NCBI GenBank assembly: GCA_021234155.1 | Contig: JAJEKV010000014.1 | Span: 18,384,652 to 18,448,651 of the forward strand | Length of the DNA: 64,000 nt | Direction of reading: 5' to 3' | From: Isoetes taiwanensis | Taxonomy: Eukaryota > Streptophyta > Lycopodiopsida > Isoetales > Isoetaceae | In this document: positions 41,345 to 53,600 of the stretch, piece by piece | Layout of the letters: every line of letters starts with the position of its first letter | Position numbering within the stretch: the first letter of the stretch is position 1 | Made by a program: the position numbers and the translations under genes | The notes under the pieces: model-generated | What the model was told of the DNA's origin: nothing | Databases searched by the model: none | The model's input: the letters and a program-made list of their open reading frames with translations, nothing else

Positions 41345-41475
41345 TTTTTGTCCAGATTAACCACTTTTTGTCCGAATTAACCACTTGGCTGATATCGGAT
41401 GTCTGGATTAACCATCCTGGCTGATACCGGATGTCCGGATTAACCACGCGATTTTGTCCGGAAAAACCACTTCCG
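41345..41475 (+). repeat. TGTCCGGATTAACCAC tandem repeat
   Basis: Five or so degenerate units of TTTTGTCCGAATTAACCACT or TGGCTGATACCGGATGTC repeat in this interval. The function is unknown. Confidence 0.65.
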
Positions 41476-41601
41476 GATGATATATACGGAGTTCCCCAAC
41501 CAATTCGAGCCCTTGCAGTTACCAAGAGGGTTAGGGAAGCCAACACAAGCAGAGGACATGGTATACACTAGACATAATCCAGGCCATGAGGATTCCTACA
41601 T

Positions 41602-42110
41602 CAAAGAGAGGCCAATGGAAAAAACAACAAATGCTGGATATTCTAGATGAGGTTAGTGAATATGGTATTTCCATTAGAGAGGATTCTAGGAGGTCCAGTA
41701 TACCTGTGTCTACAATTAGGGACTAGCAGTATGGTAGGATCTCTCACAAGCAAAAGAAGCAGTCCCATGTGCTCAGTACCCAGCAGGAAGAGGAACTGGT
41801 TGCATGGGCTTTGGAAATGGCAGCCTTAGGCATAGAGGTTATCCTTAGTATGGTCAAGGAGACAACAGCTCAAATGTGCAGCAATGGATTCTCAAACATT
41901 GGATTACCAGGTAACAAGTGGTAGAAGCTGTTATAAAGGCATCTCCACATTTCATTGAGGAGTGCGCAAACTTTTGAAAGGGCTCGTGCACTAGCGATGA
42001 ACTAAAACAACCTGGACATGTTATAATTAGACCTTAAGGGAATTTATGATGAATTCCAATTCCCTGCAAATGAGACTGGTATCCAGGAACATCTGCAACC
42101 ACGTCCCAGT
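41602..42110 (+). pseudogene. Pogo/CENP-B-type transposase remnant
   Basis: A single frame interrupted by several stops (first TAG at 41724) reads KRGQWKKQQMLDILDEVSEYG...SIPVSTIRD (psq-type HTH), then QEEELVAWALEMAALG...MCSNGFSNIGLPG (the CENP-B/Tc5-type second HTH), then FERARALAMN and IYDEFQFPANE. In pogo-like Tc1/mariner transposases the first catalytic Asp follows directly after such a block, but here a deletion joins it to ETGIQEH. The DDE domain is not recognisable downstream. It is clearly a dead element, and its ends were not found. Confidence 0.72.
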
Positions 42111-44299
42111 TAGCATTTTCACATGGCCATAAGGATGGATACTCAATCATGGATAAGGCATGTTGATCCTCACATTGGTCCCGGGTGTGAATGTTCCAGC
42201 AGTGGACAAGGCATGGGTCATTAGAGGTATGGTGGAGGATGGTGTAGCTGCTGCCATAGTCTCCAAATCAATGGATATAGATGTCAGATTTGCCATTACA
42301 TAGAGGGAGGAAATCAATAAGTTAAAGTCCACATCTTTCATTCTGCTCAAAAAGTTAATCTTTTTGCTATATTTTTGCAGACTACAAGTTTGACCTTCTT
42401 TGCAGCTTGTTTATAGATTGCTTGTTTGCTTGCTATCCAGTTTGCTTGTTTGTAGATTTTTTATTTGCTTGATTGATTGTGAGTCCATTGTTTGCTCATG
42501 TTGCTTACTTGTATGTAATGTGCACACATCGAGCAATAGACCATGCTTCATTAAGCTTGGGCAAGAGCCACAACTTGAGTCCATCAATCCAGCTGAACCT
42601 GCTTCGATTGGGGCAAGGCCTAATATAGGAGGTCCATATGACTCAGAGGAGATAAGTGATGAAAGCTACAACACACTAATTATGGACAAGCAAACAACTC
42701 CAGAATTGTTTATGGGTTTGTGCAACAGTTTATTGCTGTCAAACTCTTTTAAACTATTGAATTGAACATAAATCAATAGTAAATAAATTTGTTGTAAAAA
42801 AGGGGATCTTGCACCCTGTTCGTATTCCATTTCAAAAAGTGTTTGTCTTAAAGAAACAACAAAATTTTATACAAAATTGGGATTCCTGGATGAACTAGAA
42901 GGGGGAGGGGATGGTACATCGAGATGGCATATACGAGATCGCACACAACAAGGAGGAGCCCAAGATCAATCCACTTTTCAAAGGAGCACGTTTCCACCCT
43001 CGAAAACAACCACCCGGCAGTGGATAGAGGCAACTTCCCAACCACATTCGAGGCTATCAGCAATCTTCATGGAACAGATGACTGAAATTGTGCTTGACAT
43101 TGTCTTGTTTACTTTGTGCTACGTAACAAGCACATTCTAGAAAATGGCATGGATGACAGGCAACGAAACTGTAGAAGCAGAATTGTTGCTTGAGTTGGAG
43201 GTAGTACGTGAACACTTGCTTGATGATCCAGAGGAAGGGGTCCCTCAAAATCTTCCAGACAACGATAGTCAGTTGTTGCTATTCTGTGGCCCCTTGGTGC
43301 GTGCTCCATTTTCTTGCCGTAGAAAGAATAGGGAGATTAGACAAGCCAAACAAGTAAAGAAAATAAATCAAAAGCAACTTTTATCTCATCAAAGTGCTTA
43401 GGCAATTACTCAATGCATGTGGAGCTTTGGGTTGGGGGGAGGGGGTTGGGGGGAGTCAGGTGAGCTCGATCCATACGAGCTCTGCAAGATAACATGGACA
43501 TCTTATACTCCCCCTAGTTGCCACGATAGGAACCAAGACGGAGATGGCGCCTTGATACTCCGCATTCAGCCCGATAGAAATAAATGCACCATTGGACCAT
43601 GTAAATTGTGGAAAATCTAATGCTGCTTGATTTATGGAATGTGATGATGTTCTAGGTCTTCAGAAATAATGGGGCCTTTAAGTGCGCGAAAGGAGGCCCT
43701 CCCCTAGTAATGAGATAATGCCACAAAGAGAAGGTAATAAGTCTCCACATAGAATAGAATAGAATAATAGAATAGAATAGAGAAGGTAATAAGTTTAGGG
43801 GAGCGGCATGAGTTAAAGTAGATGATTAAATGCCATATAACCAAGGAATCACACGTATGCCTCCGCAAACATACACACAATTAAATTTAGTGCATGTGAA
43901 ATTATGGCATCGGACAAGCCGAATTTTAATTCAAAATCACTTTTTTTGTGGGGCAAAACAGAGACATCATATATGTCTCTACACTTTGTATGCTAGAGGT
44001 AAGTTGCATATTATTTGCAAAATGGAAGGGGGGTCTTTGTATTTAGTAGAAACATAAAAATTGGGCTCGAACGAACTCTACTTCTGGAGTCAATTTTTTC
44101 AGATGGATAGAAGGCCATTAAGTAGAGTTATAAAATCCTGGTTATTGTATTGTATAAATTTTTTAATGTCATAATGACCCGAGGTCCCATGATATTGAGT
44201 ACAAGGTGTGAGCACAACTACAAATGCCCAGCTTTCTATTTAGCTATTGGATGGGTGACTTTTATTAGTCACAGAGTTCGGCAGAAGTGGTGAAAAAAA
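42111..44299. other. No gene supported; AGAAT repeat with flanking duplication
   Basis: Open stretches at 42541-42765, 42877-43140 and 43144-43401 carry no domain I recognise. They may be 3' parts of the pogo-like element or unrelated. At 43727-43742 and 43779-43794 the 16-mer AGAGAAGGTAATAAGT is directly repeated around 36 bases of (AGAAT)n, which looks like a target duplication around a minimal retroposed tail. Confidence 0.35.
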
Positions 44300-46173
44300 C
44301 CAAAATTTTTAAGCTGGGAAAAAACCACTCCTCCTTTACCTGTATACTCGTACTGCTACCTTATGGAGCTGGTCCAAACCTTCTCCATTAGTGTTATTTT
44401 GTATTCATTGAAGCAAATTGCATCTCTTCTTGTGCTCTTCTAATATCTGCTTCAGTGCTTTGGCGGTATATTCTGCAGTCTCTGTGTCTCCTGTGGCTTT
44501 TCCTACTTTGTAATCCCAGTTTACTTCCTTCCATTTTCGTCTTATCTCCTCATAGATTGGGCATCTGTTCCACACATGCTCTTAAATCAACTCCCCCCAC
44601 CCCCATCACAAAGTGTATATAGTCTGTCCTCCCTTACCAACATGGGACGCTGCCAACGGCCCCCTCGATCCTCAAATTATGACATCCTATTCGAAATATG
44701 CACAACACTGCCCGGATTAACTTCAATTGCTTATTGTCTTTGTAAAATTCCTGGCCTATTCGTCCTTCCGGATTCATTGTGTCGAGATATAATCTTAATT
44801 TGATGTCTGGCTGCCTCTCTATCTAGGTTTTTAATATTTTTGACAGTAAGCCCCCTTGTCTCAAAGTAATATCATGTTATCCACAACACCCTAACTTAGC
44901 GGCCCCATCCGCTTCCCTTGCCATTTCTCTTGAGGCTTCTATTGTTTGTCTTACTAGTTTGTTTTTGGACTTGTGCATCATGTTTTTGCTCAGAAACATG
45001 ATAGTCCTTTCCAGTCCCATAACTTTCATTAGTGTGATCCCTGTTTCATATAGCGTTATTGTGGTAGGCATGGACCTTTTAATTACTAGTTCTTTGCATT
45101 GGAAGTGCTTGATCAGGTTCTCAGCCTTAACCCACTTTCCTGCAGAGATACTGCACTTCGATTCCATACAATAAGGCTGGGGTGACTGTCATATTGAATA
45201 TGTAACATTTAGCTCCCTAATTTGTTATATTGTAATGTGCACACACTGATTGCATTCTATACAAATTTTTGATCGCGACCTGCTCGTTTAGTCTTGTTTC
45301 CATATCCTCTTGATTCCTGCCTTATAGCTCAAATATTTGTATTCTTCTGTTTTCCCCACTTGCTGCCCCATGTACTTGACCTCCCTATCATATATCCTCC
45401 TTATTTGACCTCCCAAAGCTGATAATTTTTGTCTTCTCTAGATGTACGACCAGGACTGTTTTCTTCCAGTATCATCATGAGATTTTTCAGTCCCTTTTTA
45501 TCTGGTGTCATTAGGATCAGACCATCAGCACATAGCATGTTAGGTACCTTTTTTAGTCCGATCTCTGGTGCCTTCCTGTCCCCACCTTGATTTCTTATGA
45601 ATTCGCCTAACCCGTCAATATATAACCTAGATATTTAGGGGAGAGTGGACATCCCTGCTTCACCCCTATATTACATTCTATCCCTTCATCATTTGGCCCC
45701 AGTTTGGCTTCCACTTTCTCATACAGTCTGGCAATTGCTTTTAACAGATTGTGCGGCAGATTCAAATCTCGGAGCCTTTGGAGTAACTTACTCCTAGGTA
45801 CCATATCAAGGGCCTTTTTAAAGTTGAAAAGGTAGCAGTATAGTGTTTTCCCCTGTGATCTTGTTTTTTCTATCACCACTCTCAGTGTTACCAGATGGTC
45901 TGTCGTCGAATGGTTCGGTCTGAAGCTTGCCTGCTCTATGGCTTGTTTTTCGTTGCTTTCTGCCCATTCAATAGTCCTTATTTCTATGACCTTGATATAC
46001 CACTTTGCCATTCCACTACTAACCATTATTGTCCTATAATTCCCTGGGTTCAGCGAGTCGCCCCCTTTGAATAGTGGTATTACCTTGTTGCATTGCCAAC
46101 TATGCGATAGGCCTTTCTTAGTGCCATGTTGAAGATCTTGGCTACCATTTTATAAATTCATCCCCTGTGGCTT
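44300..46173 (-). mobile_element. Non-L1 LINE, 3' half (split by an LTR element)
   Basis: The minus strand encodes, with shifts, VIPLFKGGDSLNPGNYRTIMVSSG, then QASFRPNHSTTDHL, FNFKKALDMVPRSKLL (the first RT Asp is lost: FNF for FxDF), GVKQGCPLSPKYLGYIL, and near 44420-44560 a C-terminal HVWNRCPIYEEIRRKW...EEHKKRCNLLQ. It is old and degenerate. It joins in frame order with 49193-50000 once the LTR element is removed. Confidence 0.75.
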
Positions 46174-46178
46174 TGAAT

Positions 46179-46517
46179 TGTTAACCACCTAGTGGTTAAC
46201 ATTGTGCATGCACATGTTAGGTGTCAGTGGTGGCAGGCTGACACTTGGCATGCTTAGGTTAACTTAAGTGTATGGCTTAGATTAGCTAGATGTAGGGCTC
46301 AGATTTGCGGTCTACACTATATTAGACCGGAGCCTCTTCAGATGTACTCAGGTTTGATCTCATATTTGGAGAGCCTCATTTGGCCACGTTCCTTTCATTC
46401 TTTGTACATATTGCTTTGTCTTGTTCTTGTTTTGTGATCATGAGCATGGCAGCTTTGTAGCATCCGGCAGTCATGGACTGCTGCTGCAGAGTGTATGCCA
46501 AGAACTCAAAACTAACA
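46179..46517 (+). repeat. 5' LTR of the 46.2-kb element
   Basis: This 339-bp repeat begins with the near-palindrome TTAACCACCTAGTGGTTAA and ends with CTAACA. A TTGTACATATTG stretch and a GCTGCTGCAGAG stretch lie in the right half. It differs from the 3' LTR by C/T in GTTAACATT versus GTTAATATT and by G/A in GGCAGGCTG versus GGCAGACTG. Confidence 0.93.
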
Positions 46518-48848
46518 CTGGCGCCGTTATGCCGGGTTCGCTCGTGATCACTTTCTTCACCCTTGCTGTTTGCTGTTGTTTTACTGCTCCTATTCTTCCC
46601 CGTTTTGAAGACTTCTTGTATACTATTCTTCCCCTATTAGGTTACCTTAGTTTGCCCAACCAAGTCGATTTATGTATCCTTGGAGGCCTTTGTTTTTCCA
46701 ACCAGCTGATGATCCTGCCAGCTGATCAAATTTAATTTCGTAAATCTGTTTTCCAAGACACTGTTTTTCAAGTGCAGCAAGCACAGTTTGCAGTTCCAGG
46801 ATTTCTGGAGTGGTGACAGCACTCCCCTCTGCAAAATTTTCAGCAAAATCAAAAGATTGATCATTTTTTTATCTCTATCTGCTGACCATCTGTTTATCCA
46901 GCAGTTTGTGCCCTTTGCACACTCAGTTTCAAAAAATATATGGTATCATCTCCGTATGGAGCATATCACGTCTACGGAGCATATCATGTTTGTATCTGCA
47001 AATCTCGAGCTTTTCCAGCAGCTTTCTTTTTAAAATTATCTGGCAGAGGGCCAGCACTTTGGCTAGCCCTCCCTTGTGGTTCGGAATCAATTCTCAGACA
47101 GCTTTTTCAAGGGCGAGTTACCTGCTTTTTCATGTCATCCATCTGCACCAGACTAGTCCCTGCATATTCCACAAAAGAAGCATCAGAGCTTTTCTCCAAA
47201 TCGTATATCCAGCGCATATCAGTACCTGCATCAACGTTTAACTTTATTCATTTATTTTGAGTACAAAGCCAACATTCCAGCATCTCACACTCTAAAAAGA
47301 TTCGAGTTCTTCCTCCAATACTTCCCATCAGTCTGGCATCTGCACACAGCAATCCGATTTTTCTTATTGAGTTTTTAAGAGGGCCGGCATCCCTGCTAGC
47401 CCCCATTCATTTGCTCAAGATAAGCAGGCTGCAGCCAAGTCTTCAAGCAAGCATCAGGACGGTTTTCTGGTTCATCTGCAAAACAAGCCACTATTTTCAT
47501 AAGTTCAGAAGCACAAACTTGATAATCTTTGAGGAGTGCAGTCTTATGCAACATCCAATCATCGGCTATTCTCTCTATTCATCTCTATCCTGCAGAAGCG
47601 GCAACATCATGCAACCACTGCCCCTGTTTTTTCAAGAAAACTTTATTCGAAATTATCCTGGCCTGTTCCTATCCATGGTCGATCCAAATCCGGCACCATA
47701 TTTTTTCAAACTCGCAGGGTTTGCTTCTATTACTTTTTTTCAAGAGGGCCAGCCTTTCGGCTAGCCCCCATCCTCTGCTACGCCTCCATACACAGCCACA
47801 TTGTCTTCAGCATCTTCTGGTCTATTATTCCGGTGGTTTCTGCACATACAAGATAAGTCAGCAGTTTCTTCAACGATGTAAGCAGAGACGAAGCACATCT
47901 AAGCTCAAATCCAGTTACCAATGGGCATCTGGTTGTCCTTCAGGATCGATTCACACCCACCGCCTTCTATTTCCAGAAGAACCGGACTTTCAGCAAGTTT
48001 CTATTGCAGCGGCACCATATCCGGCCATTTCTATCTACAGCAGGTTTGCCTCCATCTGATACAGCGCCATCTTTGGGCAGAGCATTGATTAGGGTTATTT
48101 TGCAGCCCAACGGCTCAGATTTGGCCGCTCCTTTCTGCACTTTTAGGGTATCCTATATTCCTGCCGTGCCCTACTCACGTGTTGGGAAACCACGCTCAAA
48201 CTTTGACCCACACTCACTTTAGTGCTTGTACCCACGGGTCACGCTCCACGCCACGGGCAAAATATTTTTGCTGGCTGATAACCGCTCACGGCCACGCTAA
48301 TTAAAAAGTCACGCTCACAGCCCACGCTCTGTATTTTTGCCCACGATTGACCACCCAAATTGACCACGCAAAAGCCACGCTCCGTTTTTTAAAACCCACG
48401 TTTGCCACCCTCGTCATGCTTTTTATTTCCCATGCTCACGCTGCTGCTGCCCAAGGGCCACATTGACGCTGACGCCCACGGACGCTCACGCTCCCCTATG
48501 GCTGATCACGGGGCACGCTTTTATGGTGCTTACCTTTTTAAGCCCCCTATCATACTTGTTTTTAAGTAAAATTTTGGGCATTGTTTGATCAAATGGACTT
48601 CCCCATGATATAAGGGGATAGTCTTTATATTTTTCTTGCCCCAGTTCCTATGATTCACGTTCTGCATCGACATTCTTTCGGATCTTCTCCGTCATCGACA
48701 CATTCATGAAGATCTTTTACGGCGATACAACCAAACCATTACCATCATTTTCGCCCCTAAAATTTTTGGCACCTTGTTGTAATTGTCGGACTTGTCTTAT
48801 AAAAGTCTGCACATGTTTTTGTGCTAAAAAACTTTTAGGGGGAGGCAG
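46518..48848 (+). other. Internal domain of the LTR element, no gag-pol
   Basis: Longer plus-strand frames (46906-47241, 47529-48059) overlap in different frames and show no retroviral motif. A GAGGGCC(A/G)GC...GCTAGCCC hairpin word occurs three times at about 47044-47075, 47380-47405 and 47745-47768, roughly 340-365 bp apart. From 48170 to 48530 the sequence is dominated by CACGCTC / CCACG words, forming an irregular satellite-like array before the polypurine tract. Confidence 0.7.
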
Positions 48849-49187
48849 TGTTAACCACCTAGTGGTTAATATTGTGCATGCACATGTTAGGTGTCAGTGG
48901 TGGCAGACTGACACTTGGCATGCTTAGGTTAACTTAAGTGTATGGCTTAGATTAGCTAGATGTAGGGCTCAGATTTGCGGTCTACACTATATTAGACCGG
49001 AGCCTCTTCAGATGTACTCAGGTTTGATCTCATATTTGGAGAGCCTCATTTGGCCACGTTCCTTTCATTCTTTGTACATATTGCTTTGTCTTGTTCTTGT
49101 TTTGTGATCATGAGCATGGCAGCTTTGTAGCATCCGGCAGTCATGGACTGCTGCTGCAGAGTGTATGCCAAGAACTCAAAACTAACA
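48849..49187 (+). repeat. 3' LTR of the 46.2-kb element
   Basis: It is 339 bp and matches 46179-46517 except at two positions. It is preceded by the polypurine tract GGGGGAGGCAG and followed by the target duplication TGAAT. Confidence 0.93.
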
Positions 49188-49192
49188 TGAAT

Positions 49193-50000
49193 ATATTTGT
49201 CGTGAATCCTAACAGGTCTGGTGTCTTATTGTTGCTCAAAGTGTATTAATGCTCTCCCTACCTCTTCCATTTCAAATTTCTTTCCCCACTGTCCCTTTTG
49301 GTACCTTAATTTTTTCTGCCCCTGAGTTGTGTAATCTATTTAAATGTTTTCTCCATATACCCTAGTCCGTTATCTTACTCAGACCCCCCTTTTTCTTGAA
49401 TACTTTCCATAAATCCCTAGGATGGTTTTTCAACTGAAATATATTTCTTTTTTGCTGTTTTGACATGTATGTTTTCCTTTTCCTTTATATCAATCTGGTA
49501 TATGCTGCCTCCATCTCCTTAAACCTCTCTGATCCTTTCCACCATTTAGCTTCCCTCTTTGCGCACGTACATTCTTTATCACACCAGCTCGTTGCTCTGA
49601 ATTTCCTTTTACTCCTTGTTCGCCTCTTAACCCTTCCACATTTCCTCACATGCTTTCGTCAACATCCCATCTAGCATTGTATCCATCATCGAGGTATCCT
49701 TATCTTCCCATTCCAAAGCTGCTATTAGTTCTCCTAGGCATTCCCTAAACTATATCATCCTCCCTGGGTCAACTTTGTACTTCACCTGATCAGTCTGTGT
49801 GTTTCTATCTTTGATATGTGTATCCCCTAGAACCTCTCCATTTCCTTACTTCATTTGCAATAATCATCCCGACCTCTATACATATATCCACAATAGTTTC
49901 CCCTGCCCGACCATTTTTCTTTCATCTTCCGAAATCCTTCCAAAACCTGTTGAGCTTCTATCTGGAATGGGGCACACAGTCATAGGAACATAGATGCCAT
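49193..50000 (-). mobile_element. Non-L1 LINE, 5' half (split by the LTR element)
   Basis: The minus strand encodes degenerate linker sequence typical of the region between endonuclease and RT: SWCDKECTCAKREAKWWKGSE, KNHPRDLWKVFKKKGG and, further upstream, WEDKDTSMMDTMLDGML. The order and orientation match the 44300-46173 half, and ATTCA (complement of TGAAT) is the junction. The 5' end is not defined. Confidence 0.65.
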
Positions 50001-50684
50001 GCCAAATGGTTCTGTTCTGTTATAGAAGAAAAGAATCAAGTGCTTATGCTAAGTCCTAAAAGAACAAAAGAACAAAAGATAGATGAGAAATACAAGGATC
50101 TCACCATTTAGAACTATGCAACACCATAATGACAAGATACGAACTCAACTAAAAGCCAGAGTAGCTTGTGTTCTGCTAATATTTGAACTGTCATGTTTGG
50201 GAACGCTACAACATAAAGGGCTACCTATTCATTATGCCAGTGGCTCTTGAGAAATCCTAGCAACGCAATAGAGATCAGAGAAGCATCAACAACCAGTAGA
50301 ACAGACGAAGGCAATGGGAGACGAAGCCACAATTGAAGGAGAAGGAAAAAAATATTATGTGGAAGGACACGTGCCATATACGTGGCATAGCTAAAATTTG
50401 CACGAAATCGTGCACCTCGTTATGTGGGATTCACATGAGGCCATTTTTGGCGGTGAATTTTGGGCGGTTTTTTTTAGCGGTGCAGCAGGCTGCCTTCGCA
50501 TTCACATGGGCGGACAGCTGTTGACGCTGCTGCATTTTTTTAGCATCATGTGTGAACGGGCCATTAGGCAACCCTGCTTAAAAGGCCATCTACTTACAAC
50601 ATATTCTAACAGTATTGCATCGATCAAGGGAAAGACCACTAAAATCTCAATTCCTTGTTTTTAAAGTAGCTTCGTGCATGAAGG
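50001..50684 (+). other. Upstream region of the LPA1-like gene
   Basis: This is AT-rich at the start. A GC-richer segment at 50415-50560 contains GATTCACATGAGGCC and an inverted TCATGTGTGAACGGGCC, which may be a small foldback insertion. I see no clear TATA box close to the first exon. Confidence 0.35.
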
Positions 50685-53600
50685 ATGCTGTCCATTTCGT
50701 CAATGGGCGACCCTCAAGGATCGGATCAGACATCTTCAACCCTCCCCCGCCGTCCTCGCCATACTTCTTCCAAATATGATTTTGTTAAGGTAGGGAAAGT
50801 TTGTATTACAACAAGTCCATTTTATCTCTGCAAGTACCATGCAGACTTTTAATTTCTATGATTTTGGGAAGGTAGGGAGAGTTTGAATTATGGTAATGCA
50901 GGATAGTATATTTCATTCATTGTTTTTTAATTCATTTCACTATCTATAGTGCAATAAGTTGCACCGGAGCTTTGAGCTGTCCCATGCTGCTTTGTATTGC
51001 TTCTGTGCTCATTTGATTGCTATCTGCTACTTTGATTTTGTTATCTTACGTAACATGCAAAGTATTTATTCTGTCTGATCATTTGATACTTGCTCCCTAC
51101 CTGACTATGGGTATCAATTAAGAAGATTACAGCACTGTTGTCATTCCATGGAACATGCATGACTGGCACTTTAAATGTTCATTGTCAATTTATTTGTACA
51201 GGTTCGGGTATGGCTGGGGGAGAACTCTGATCATTACTACGTACTCTCTAGATTTCTTCTAAGTCGTATGCTCACTGTGACTAAGGTAATCAGCTGCATT
51301 TCGTGCTATTACATTTTTTCAGAATATGCATATATCATGTTATGAAATTAATTGCATCGTTTGTTACTCAAAACGTTTTCAGATACCAAATCATGTGGCG
51401 ATCAAGATCTCACTGGAACTAAAGAAGCTGCTTGTGGACAATAGTCTTCTGGATGTGTATGATTCTTACATCACAATAGTAGCTTATGGCATCTAAAAAG
51501 CTTGATTTTGCAGATCACAATCAGATCTAGAAGCAAACCTCTTTAAGGTAATATGCATTTTCCACCTTTAAAAAGTAAGTTTTACTGGTCACCACATGCA
51601 TTGTCTTCAGAGGAACACATTGTGAGATGCCAAGTTTTTGCCAATATTAAGAATAGGCTTTTCTCCAAACGTCATTCTCCTGTTTAACAATAATTAGCTT
51701 TAGATTTTTCCATTTCAAGAATTGCACCTGACAGATTAGCTTCATTTGAGAATTGGTGTAGTTTATCATGGGTTCATCATGAAATATAGATACAAGATGT
51801 TAGGCCATCTGATTTGCAGACAAAAGTAGGTTGTTCAAAAGTAGATTGCAATTCTTGGAAGCAAAACTATTTCCAAGCCATGATTTGTGAAGCCACAATT
51901 GATATTTCAAAACCAGGATAACAAGATCAACGTTTATGGTATTTTTATGGTATCCCCTAAGCTTTGCCTTCTTCGGTTGCATGCGTTTTGCTATTTATTA
52001 CCAACGCAAAGTGCTGTGGATTTTTTAGTTAATGGAGCGACGTGGTTATGGAGAAGAATATATAAGTCGCTATAAAATGATTACCCGGTAATATTTTTAC
52101 CATTATCTCTAGGATTTAGTCATAGCTGGCATGCCTAAGATTGCATGCATTTAAGAGTTTGCTTGGCTTCAACTGGGTTGAAAAAGCTGTTTGCAGTGAA
52201 ACTTTTATAATGTAAGGAAATTTCTGCCTTGTTTAAAGAAATTAACTAGAATGCAAAAATGAAACTTTTACAATGTAAGGAAAAGTCTGCCTTGTTTAAA
52301 GAAATTTCTTAGAATGCAAAATGCCTTAACTTGTTTTCTTTATTGCCTTTTTTCTTGCATTATCCCTAAGGATCACTACTGTCCTGCTTGCTGCATTGGG
52401 CATTTACTGCTGGAATTTTGTCTGTTAGCTATTGTTTTTCCTTGAATTAGTAGTAAATTGTCATCCTTTTCTGTATAATAGATCTGAAAATTGTCAATTG
52501 CACTGCTTTCTTTCAAAAGCATGGTATTGAAGGTGTCTTGTACAACTTTTGCTTAGTCAACCAATTCAAGCATGCGGCTAAAATGTTAAACGTTCGGATG
52601 CTGTCTATCAGGTTCCATCATCAAAGGATTCCACTTATTATATTGGTTTGTGGTACTGCATGTGTTGGAAAGTCAACTATTGCAACACAATTAGCTCAAA
52701 GATTGAACCTACCAAATGTTCTTCAGGTTAGTTTCAGTTAATCAGAGTACTGAATTATAGTGATTGCTAGCTGAATGGCAATTTGCATAACAGTTTTTTT
52801 TGTGAGATGAAGTTGATTCAAAATTCTTGAGCCAAAATGATTCAAAATTCTTGAGCCTAAATGATCCAAAGAAGGGGCATGTAAATTAGCATTATGTAAC
52901 GAGGTTATCTGCTAATCAGTATGTCAATCTCTTGATTTAACAACCTTATTTATTGGAGCAATGCATCTGTAATGAAGCCATTGCGCATTCCAAGAAAAAG
53001 CAAAGCCTTCTTGTGTTGGAAAAAGTTCAGAAGTTTTTATACAATGTACCTAGTTAATGCACCAAGATCTTTGGAGATGTAGCTCCCCATAACTCATGGG
53101 TTTGGTTGGATAGTGACCTCGGAACCTTGGGTTCTACTGATAAAATGCCCTTAAATTATAGCGTCAGGCTATATTTACACCATGAGATTACCAAAACCAT
53201 TGATGTCCTGCTTGCTTGTTTTTATAAATAGATAAGAAGAGATGGGGTGAAGCAGATTATGTAGAATTTACTTGAGATTTTTCAGCCAAATTACTTATCG
53301 TTTTCCAGACGGATATGGTGTATGAACTTCTACGCACCTCAACAGAGTAATGATTCAGACCTCTGTACCTCTTTACACCTTTCCCAATTTGGGAGTGAAT
53401 GTTGAATGCTTGAATTAACCTTGTACTTCTATTTTTTGGGAAAGCAGTGCACCTCTTACATCTACACCAATTTGGGCAAGGGATTTTGCTTCTCCTGAAG
53501 AACTTGTTACGGAGTTCTGTCGAGAATGCAGGATTGTACGCAAAGGTAATCCTAACAAATATAACCATCTCAGGTTGCATTGTAATTTTCTCCATAGAAT

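Larger units (their letters stand above)
46179..49187 (+). mobile_element. Young non-autonomous LTR retrotransposon (3009 bp)
   Basis: LTRs of 339 bp at 46179-46517 and 48849-49187 start TGTTAACCACC, end AAACTAACA and differ at only two positions that I can see. The 5-bp duplication TGAAT flanks the element (46174-46178 and 49188-49192). The site after the 5' LTR (CTGGCGCCGTTATGCCGGG) resembles a primer-binding site. TTTTAGGGGGAGGCAG before the 3' LTR is a polypurine tract. The 2.3-kb interior has no gag, protease, RT or integrase, so it must rely on a helper. Orientation is taken from the polypurine tract and LTR order. Two mismatches in 339 bp (about 0.6%) imply a recent insertion. Confidence 0.93.

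Noticed and set aside
46906-48059. Gag- or pol-like proteins in the LTR element interior
   Set aside because: The frames overlap one another, lack CCHC, protease, RT, RNase H and integrase motifs, and are interrupted by hairpin repeats.
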